Notes under the pieces: model-generated
What the model was told of the DNA's origin: nothing
What the model saw: the letters and a program-made list of their open reading frames with translations, nothing else
The model's database searches: none
Position numbers and translations under genes: made by a program
Shown here: one piece after another, positions 59,077 through 64,000 of the stretch
How positions within the stretch are numbered: position 1 is the first letter of the stretch
How the letters are laid out: each line of letters opens with the position of its first letter
Source: JANQJA01 sp047947185
GTDB taxonomy: Bacteria > Pseudomonadota > Gammaproteobacteria > Pseudomonadales > Azotimanducaceae
Assembly (NCBI GenBank): GCA_047947185.1
Contig: CP170502.1
Coordinates: 124,001 to 188,000, forward strand
DNA length: 64,000 nucleotides
Direction: 5' to 3'

Positions 59077-60440
59077 CGCTGCAGTCAGCTTTCAGGGACC
59101 TGTTGGGTGCCCGTGCCGTCACCAACCGGGATGTACTGGACAGGCATGGCAAAGACGAGTCTTTTCATGCCGCTCGGGCGCCGGATCTGGTGGTCTACCC
59201 TGAGTCCAATGAGGAAGTGCAGGAGATTGTCCGCCGCTGTCACGAACGCCGCGTGCCGATGATCCCGTTTGGCGCAGGAACCTCACTTGAAGGGCACATT
59301 GCCGCGCTGCACGGGGGGGGCTGCATCGACATGTCGCTGATGAACCACGTGCTGGAAGTTAACACCAGTGATCTCGACTGCAGGGTCCAGGCCGGTGTGA
59401 CACGTAAACAGCTTAACGGCGCGCTGGCGGATGAAGGTATCTTTTTCCCGGTGGATCCCGGTGCTGACGCGACCATTGGGGGGATGACGGCGACGCGTGC
59501 GTCCGGCACCAATGCTGTCCGTTATGGCACCATGCGGGAGAACCTGCTTGGCCTGACGGTGGTCCTGGCGGACGGCAGGATCATCCGCACCGGGGGGCGT
59601 TCCCGCAAGTCTGCAGCGGGTTACGACCTGACCCGGCTGTTCTGTGGCTCGGAAGGGACCCTTGGCATCATCACCGAGGTGCAGTTGCGGTGTTATGGCA
59701 GGCCGGAAGCCAGTGCCGTGGGCGTCTGTGCGTTCGACACTGTGGCGGGTGCAGTGGACGCGGTGATTGAGGTGATTCAGGCCGGCATTCCCGTTGCCCG
59801 TGTGGAATTTCTGGATGCCGTCCAGATGGGCGCGGTAAACCGCTACTCCGGCCTCTCCTGCGAGGAACTGCCAACCCTGTTCTTCGAGTTTCACGGCACC
59901 CATGCGAGCGTGCATGAGCAGAGCGAACAGACGGCATTGATTGTAGCGGCCCATGGTGGTGGTGACTTCACCTGGTCGACCAGAACGGAGGAACAGTCTG
60001 CCCTCTGGCAGGCACGACATGACGCCTACTACGCAGCAAGGGCCGTTCGTCCCGGTACTGAAGGCTGGCCCACGGATGTCTGTGTGCCCATTTCCCGCCT
60101 GACGGCGTGTATTGTTGAGACCCAGGCGGATCTGGCGCGGTTTGGCGTCATTGCACCCATTGTTGGCCATGTCGGTGACGGCAATTTTCACCTGCTGCTG
60201 CTGGTTGATCGGAATGACCCAGGGGAAATGGCGGTTGCACAGGAGATCAACGATCGCCTGGTAAGGCGGGCTATTGCCATGGGGGGTACCAGTACAGGAG
60301 AGCACGGTATTGGGTACGGCAAACTGGAATACCTACGGCTTGAACACGGCAGTGCCGTGGAGGTCATGGCAACAATCAAGCAGGCGCTCGACCCGCTCGG
60401 TCTTATGAATCCCGGCAAGATCATCGCACCGGCGCTTTGA
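59073..60440 (+). CDS. FAD-linked D-lactate/glycolate-type dehydrogenase (GlcD family)
   Basis: 455 residues of the FAD_binding_4 / FAD-oxidase C-terminal fold. The flavin-binding region is VPMIPFGAGTSLEGHIAALHG near 60-80 and VDPGADATIGGMTATRASGT near 128. The substrate domain ends VGHVGDGNFHLLLLVDRND and STGEHGIGYGKLEYLR, the conserved His-rich catalytic stretch. Likely reactions are oxidation of D-lactate, glycolate or D-2-hydroxy acids with electrons to quinone or cytochrome. The Fe-S partner GlcF is not adjacent. It overlaps the MscS gene by four bases, so it is co-translated with a channel of no evident functional link. Confidence 0.9.
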   Translation: MTLQSAFRDLLGARAVTNRDVLDRHGKDESFHAARAPDLVVYPESNEEVQEIVRRCHERRVPMIPFGAGTSLEGHIAALHGGGCIDMSLMNHVLEVNTSDLDCRVQAGVTRKQLNGALADEGIFFPVDPGADATIGGMTATRASGTNAVRYGTMRENLLGLTVVLADGRIIRTGGRSRKSAAGYDLTRLFCGSEGTLGIITEVQLRCYGRPEASAVGVCAFDTVAGAVDAVIEVIQAGIPVARVEFLDAVQMGAVNRYSGLSCEELPTLFFEFHGTHASVHEQSEQTALIVAAHGGGDFTWSTRTEEQSALWQARHDAYYAARAVRPGTEGWPTDVCVPISRLTACIVETQADLARFGVIAPIVGHVGDGNFHLLLLVDRNDPGEMAVAQEINDRLVRRAIAMGGTSTGEHGIGYGKLEYLRLEHGSAVEVMATIKQALDPLGLMNPGKIIAPAL

Positions 60441-60463
60441 CAGCCTGAACGGGTGCGCCTACT

Positions 60464-60481
60464 ATTGACGGAGTCGTCAAT
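60464..60481 (+). promoter_or_regulatory. 18-bp palindrome, probable TetR operator of the acyl-CoA dehydrogenase operon
   Basis: ATTGACG, GAGT, CGTCAAT form a perfect 7-bp inverted repeat with a 4-base centre. It lies 15 bases before the acyl-CoA dehydrogenase TTG and just upstream of its AAGGA site. TetR-family regulators of acyl-CoA genes often bind sites of this shape, and a TetR gene is the second gene of this operon, so autoregulation is likely. Confidence 0.65.
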
Positions 60482-60495
60482 AAGGATTTTCCGCC

Positions 60496-61686
60496 TTGGA
60501 GCTTGATACCTTTCGGTCCGAGACCCGTGCCTGGCTGCAGGACAACTGTCCGGCATCCATGCGAACGCGTATGGTGGCCGGAGAGGAAGTCAACGGTGGT
60601 CGCAGGCGTCGCGGCACTAACCCGGATGCCTATATCTGGCTGGAAAGGATGGCGGCCAAAGGTTGGACGGTGCCCACCTGGCCCCGGGAATACGGTGGTG
60701 CCGGCCTCAGCAAGGACGAATTTCTGGTCCTGCTAACAGAACTTCAGCGTATTAATGCGCGCCCACCCCTGGGAGGCATGGGGGTCACCATGCTGGGACC
60801 AACGCTACTCGAATATGGCAACGAGGACCAGAAGTTGCGCCACCTGCCGCCAATCGCTTCCGGTGAAGTCGCCTGGTGCCAGGGCTATAGTGAACCGGGC
60901 GCCGGCTCTGATCTGGCAAGCCTGCAAACCCGGGGGGAGGATCGTGGTGACTATTACCTCGTTAACGGGTCCAAGATCTGGACCTCCGGTGCTGACCACG
61001 CCGACTGGATGTTCTGCCTGGTACGTACTGATCCAGGGGCACCGAAACACGAGGGTATCAGCTTTCTGTTGTTTCCCATGGACAGTCCCGGCGTGACTAC
61101 CCGGCCGATCCAGCTACTGAACGGGCACTCGCCGTTCTGCCAGACCTTTTTTGACAACCTGGAGGTGCCAAAGACAGAACTGGTACACAAACCCGGACAG
61201 GGGTGGACGGTTGCCAAGCGACTGCTCCAGCATGAACGATCAGGTCTTGCGCAACTGGCCAGCGCCGGCAAGGCAGGCGTAATGGAACGCATTGCGCCCT
61301 CCCGGCCACTGCCTGCGCTCGCCAGCACATATGCCGGGGGTTCTGTACCCCATGCACTCAGGGACGAGATTGTGCAGATTGAACTGCAGCAACGCGCACT
61401 TTCGCTGACGCAGCAACGCACCCTGGCAGAATCGGAAGCCAATACACCGGGGGCTGCCACGTCCATTTTCAAGTACGTGGAAGCTGAACTGGTCAAGGCC
61501 CAGCTTGAAATCCAGCTCAGGATAAGGGGCACGCGGGCGTTTGGCTGGGAGGGTGCAGACTTTTCCGCGGAAGAGCAGGATATGTGCAGGCTCTGGCTTG
61601 AATCCAAGGCCATCTCCATCGCCGGTGGTTCAAACGAGATTCAGCTCAACATTATTGCAAAGCGGGTATTGGGGTTACCGGACTGA
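60496..61686 (+). CDS. Acyl-CoA dehydrogenase
   Basis: 396-residue flavoprotein that inserts a double bond into an acyl-CoA. Start TTG at 60496 with AAGGA upstream. Domain pattern: the N-terminal helical region (YIWLERMAAKGWTVPTWPRE) is followed by the middle beta domain, with YSEPGAGSDLASLQTRGEDR near 131 and YLVNGSKIWTSGADHADWMF. The C-terminal helical domain ends SIAGGSNEIQLNIIAKRVLGLP. The flavin-binding and dimer motifs are present. The catalytic Glu is not assigned by eye. It shares one base with the TetR gene (TGATG), followed by a hotdog protein, so this is a small lipid- or steroid-type catabolic operon with unknown substrate. Confidence 0.9.
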   Translation: MELDTFRSETRAWLQDNCPASMRTRMVAGEEVNGGRRRRGTNPDAYIWLERMAAKGWTVPTWPREYGGAGLSKDEFLVLLTELQRINARPPLGGMGVTMLGPTLLEYGNEDQKLRHLPPIASGEVAWCQGYSEPGAGSDLASLQTRGEDRGDYYLVNGSKIWTSGADHADWMFCLVRTDPGAPKHEGISFLLFPMDSPGVTTRPIQLLNGHSPFCQTFFDNLEVPKTELVHKPGQGWTVAKRLLQHERSGLAQLASAGKAGVMERIAPSRPLPALASTYAGGSVPHALRDEIVQIELQQRALSLTQQRTLAESEANTPGAATSIFKYVEAELVKAQLEIQLRIRGTRAFGWEGADFSAEEQDMCRLWLESKAISIAGGSNEIQLNIIAKRVLGLPD

Positions 61687-62339
61687 TGGGCGTACAAAAC
61701 ACTGCCAGGACGGCCCAGCCAGCCAAACGCCGCCGACTGAAGCCTGATGAACGGGTAGGGGAGATCCTGGAGGCGGCCGCCGGGCTGGTGCAGGGTGGCA
61801 GCATCAAGGAAATCTCCATGGACAGCGTGGCGCGTCGGGCCGGGGTGAGCAAAGGGTTGCTTTACGCCTATTTTGACAACATCACGAGCCTCCTGCAGGC
61901 AGTGCTTCTTGCCGAGTACAAGGACCATGAACGGGATCAACTGGCGGCGATCGCATCCGCTGACTCGTTTGAGGCCATGGCCCGTGCAACCGCACATATC
62001 AATCACGAACGCCAGAACAGTCGTGGTGTGCTGGTGGCCCGGTTGCGCGGTGAGCCTGCCATTGCCGGCCCTCTGCTGGCACACGAGGAGAAGACCCGGG
62101 CGGGCGTACGTGCTTTCCTGGTGGGGGAGGTGACTCGCCACTTTGACATACCGCCTGAGGTTGCGGGTACCGTCGCAGAACTTGTTATGGGCCCTGCACC
62201 CGGGGCAGTCAACCGGACTGCGGAGGAGATAGACCATATGGACGCGGTATGGGGTGCCATGATGGTTGGCGCCATGAATGAACTGGCACGGCGTTACGGT
62301 GCCGATGGAGGGCATGAAACTGATGACACAAATAATTAG
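61686..62339 (+). CDS. TetR-family transcriptional regulator
   Basis: 217 residues. The N-terminal helix-turn-helix (about 30-65) reads RVGEILEAAAGLVQGG, then MDSVARRAGVSKGLLYAYFD, the TetR recognition motif. The remaining 150 residues form the ligand-binding helical domain and contain no named subtype signature. It probably represses the operon through the palindrome at 60464-60481 and is released by an acyl-CoA, as in other acd-linked TetR proteins. The last bases overlap the start region of the hotdog gene. Confidence 0.88.
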   Translation: MGVQNTARTAQPAKRRRLKPDERVGEILEAAAGLVQGGSIKEISMDSVARRAGVSKGLLYAYFDNITSLLQAVLLAEYKDHERDQLAAIASADSFEAMARATAHINHERQNSRGVLVARLRGEPAIAGPLLAHEEKTRAGVRAFLVGEVTRHFDIPPEVAGTVAELVMGPAPGAVNRTAEEIDHMDAVWGAMMVGAMNELARRYGADGGHETDDTNN

Positions 62340-63180
62340 TGGTCCACTCTGGTCCGCCCGCAACTGGTCAGCGGATGCGGGTGAAGGCAGCATTCATGAT
62401 GATGCCACTGCAGCCAAGCTGGGGTTTCGGGGAGGTACGGTGGCGGGCGACGTTCATATGAACCAGTTTCCACCCGTGTTGCAGAAAATTTTTGGCGATA
62501 GCTGGTTTGAGACCGGCAATCTGTCACTGTCGTTTAAAAACGCCACCATAGACCGGGAAAGGGTGCAGGTTTTTGCTGAGCCGCTTGCGGCCGGCGCAAC
62601 CCAGACCCGGGTCTGGATGGCGCGTGAAGACGGCATGCTGGTGTGTAGCGGTACAGCGGCGGTCAATGATCATACGCAGTCTGAACTCCAGACCAAAGAC
62701 CTGCGCCCCTGCGACCCGGCTCTGCTGAAAATTCTGCACCGCCTGTCACCCGGGCTGTCGCTCGGGTGTTATGAGGTGAACGCGTCACCGGACAAACAGT
62801 TTGAGCGGTTCGATCGCGGGCTCATCTCCGACCCGATTGACTATTATCGCCATGGCTCCCCCTGGGGAGACGTCATTGCCTGTCCCTCGACGTTTATCGA
62901 GTACCTCTGGGGGTATCCAATGGCCGGGCTGCAACCCCTGGTGGGTGAATCCGTGGGGCTTTTTGGTGCCATCGAAATTGGCCAGGTGTATGGCCCTTTC
63001 CTGCTGAACAGAAAATATCTGCTGGAAAGTGAGGTCATCTGTGTGGGCCAGAGTCCGCAGACGGAATATGTCTGGTACGAGACCAGGGCCACGAACGAGC
63101 AGGGACAACGGGTTGCAACCATGAGGATGCAGTCCAGGGTGATGAAAGCCTCATCGCCTGCCTACGGGGCAGGATCCTGA
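62323..63180 (+). CDS. Hotdog-fold acyl-CoA protein (MaoC/thioesterase-like)
   Basis: 285 residues from the ATG at 62323 (GGAGG 11 bases upstream). ATGs at 62314 and 62305, and a frame open to 62278, are alternatives that overlap the TetR gene. The first half (GFRGGTVAGDVHMNQFPPVL, near 35-55) resembles a substrate-binding hotdog. The second half has IACPSTFIEYLWGYPMAGLQ and ends in YETRATNEQGQRVATMRM. It could be a hydratase or thioesterase acting on the product of the acyl-CoA dehydrogenase, but catalytic residues are not evident. It overlaps the regulator gene by about 17 bases. Confidence 0.7.
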   Translation: MTQIISGPLWSARNWSADAGEGSIHDDATAAKLGFRGGTVAGDVHMNQFPPVLQKIFGDSWFETGNLSLSFKNATIDRERVQVFAEPLAAGATQTRVWMAREDGMLVCSGTAAVNDHTQSELQTKDLRPCDPALLKILHRLSPGLSLGCYEVNASPDKQFERFDRGLISDPIDYYRHGSPWGDVIACPSTFIEYLWGYPMAGLQPLVGESVGLFGAIEIGQVYGPFLLNRKYLLESEVICVGQSPQTEYVWYETRATNEQGQRVATMRMQSRVMKASSPAYGAGS

Positions 63181-63243
63181 CTGGTCGTGGACGCTTGCCC
63201 TGGACTGACCTGACCCCCAGGCTGTCGCCCCTGTTGATCGCCG

Positions 63244-63675
63244 TCAGAAACCCGTGCCAGTACGGGTGATGTCGAGGCCACCCGTACCTCTGTCATAATG
63301 CATGTTGAGTTGCAGCCAGTGCCGGGCATCGTCCTCGTTGGTGAATACCACAACCGGTACAGCGTCACCTCGCAGTAGGCCGGCAATCAGTTGGCAAAAT
63401 GCGGTCGCTTTGGGTGTGTGGGTCACCAGCGCAATTGCCCCTCTCGTCTTGAACTGGACAAGCTCCTTGGCGTTGTGGGCAGACTCCATGCGCGCACGCG
63501 TATCCCGGTTAATGACAATGTCGGGTTCGACGACGACCAGGTGCCAGATTTCGTCACCATAAGCGGTCAGTTCCCCGGTCTCGATAAACCCGTCAAGCAT
63601 GTCCGCGATGGTGACCTGACCCGCTACCCGGGTTGTCATCAGCCCGGTCTGATCTGTTCGATGTGTCATCGACAT
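63244..63675 (-). CDS. Unknown protein, possible STAS/SpoIIAA-like fold
   Basis: 143 residues with no named family recognised. Features are a short N-terminal strand (GLMTTRVAGQVTIADMLDGF) and the strand WHLVVVEPDIVINRD. The later segment GAIALVTHTPKATAFCQLIA looks like alternating strand and helix, and VPVVVFTNEDDARHWLQL closes it. This order of strands and helices resembles the SpoIIAA-like fold seen in small bacterial proteins that follow lipid genes. The start has no strong ribosome site. It converges on the hotdog gene and faces away from the RidA gene. Confidence 0.55.
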   Translation of the reverse strand: MSMTHRTDQTGLMTTRVAGQVTIADMLDGFIETGELTAYGDEIWHLVVVEPDIVINRDTRARMESAHNAKELVQFKTRGAIALVTHTPKATAFCQLIAGLLRGDAVPVVVFTNEDDARHWLQLNMHYDRGTGGLDITRTGTGF

Positions 63676-63818
63676 GTCTGGCTCCCGACTTTGGGTTAGG
63701 TGCCATATTAATCGGCAGGTCAGGAAATTAGTTGAACAGGTTCACAGAATGCGCAGTCAGTCCACCGTTCGGTGGTACCATTCCCCCTTTCCAGACTAAC
63801 AGGGAGATGGGTCTCTAA

Positions 63819-64000
63819 ATGACAATCAAGCGAATCAAAACAGGTGCCCGGATGAGCCAGGCCGTGGTCTTCAACGGCGTGGTATCCACGGCGGGCCAGG
63901 TTGCACGAAATGCCGGTGGAGAAGATGCGGGTGCACAAACGCGCGACATCCTGCAAGCCATAGACGAACTGCTTGAAGCTGCGGGCACGGACAAGAGCCG
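63819..64000 (+). CDS. RidA-family (YjgF/UK114) protein, 3' end cut by window edge
   Basis: The first 60 residues of a RidA-like enamine/imine deaminase, which normally clears reactive 2-aminoacrylate derived from serine or threonine dehydratases. Seen: MTIKRIKTGARMSQAVVFNG, VVSTAGQVARNAGGEDAGAQ and TRDILQAIDELLEAAGTD, matching the SAGQV and QTRQ/LxNI parts of the family. The arginine active-site residue lies beyond the edge. GGGAGATGG precedes the ATG. It may serve the threonine dehydratase-like enzyme at 38356, but it belongs to a different operon. Confidence 0.85.
   Translation, partial: MTIKRIKTGARMSQAVVFNGVVSTAGQVARNAGGEDAGAQTRDILQAIDELLEAAGTDKS

Noticed and set aside
59283..60305. 340-codon minus-strand frame inside the FAD-linked dehydrogenase
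   Set aside because: Antisense to a well-supported enzyme with conserved flavin and catalytic motifs, with no recognisable product.

Overview
The window comes from a gammaproteobacterium, probably a marine, Pseudomonas-like lineage. The evidence is the gene order lpxH - tRNAs - tig - clpP - clpX - lon - hupB - ppiD, followed by mltD / methyltransferase - rnhA - dnaQ, nudC, sohB, cysI, metH and nfuA, which closely resembles the Pseudomonas arrangement. Also consistent are a B-type aconitase, an LpxH-type lipid A enzyme, tRNA genes that encode their CCA ends, and a large TonB-dependent receptor. No rRNA, insertion sequence, integrase, phage gene or CRISPR array was seen. Coding is dense on both strands, with many 1-4 base start/stop overlaps.

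Layout. 1-3198: truncated acnB, miaE, lpxH. 3266-3978: two promoters and tRNA-Pro, -Arg, -His and -Leu. 4007-12586: the protein quality-control block (trigger factor, ClpP, ClpX, Lon, HU, PpiD). 12617-17184: mltD facing an operon of methyltransferase, rnhA, dnaQ and nudC. 17233-25142: SCP2-like protein, SohB, AcuI-like reductase, DUF2164, MaoC-like protein, cation/proton antiporter, sulfite reductase with its DUF934 partner, a 43-residue membrane protein and DUF2970. 25185-30815: metH, nfuA and a DAHP synthase. The DAHP synthase has a leader that looks like an aromatic amino-acid attenuator (30904-31134). 31239-41567: an exported protein of unknown function, an orphan HlyD adaptor, a TauE/SafE transporter, glnS overlapping a stand-alone eukaryote-like AICAR formyltransferase, an LLM oxidoreductase, a threonine dehydratase-like enzyme, and a leftward group ending with phhB.

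41670-43110: glyA preceded by a recognisable ZTP (pfl) riboswitch. Together with the nearby AICAR formyltransferase this gives a local link to ZMP and one-carbon balance. 43141-53155: a rightward cluster of a histidine phosphatase, HprK-related kinase B, a TonB receptor, a metallophosphoesterase, an amphi-Trp protein with a histone-like tail, a PhoU-kinase fusion and an ATP-grasp enzyme. This matches the poorly understood 'GAK' constellation and is the best candidate for an undescribed system.

53162-57951: a leftward operon of phosphomannomutase, lipoprotein hydrolase and a NatAB-type ABC exporter. 58048-63180: MscS channel, FAD-linked dehydrogenase, then an acyl-CoA dehydrogenase / TetR / hotdog operon with an 18-bp palindrome as probable operator. 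The window closes with an unknown 143-residue protein and a truncated RidA-family gene.
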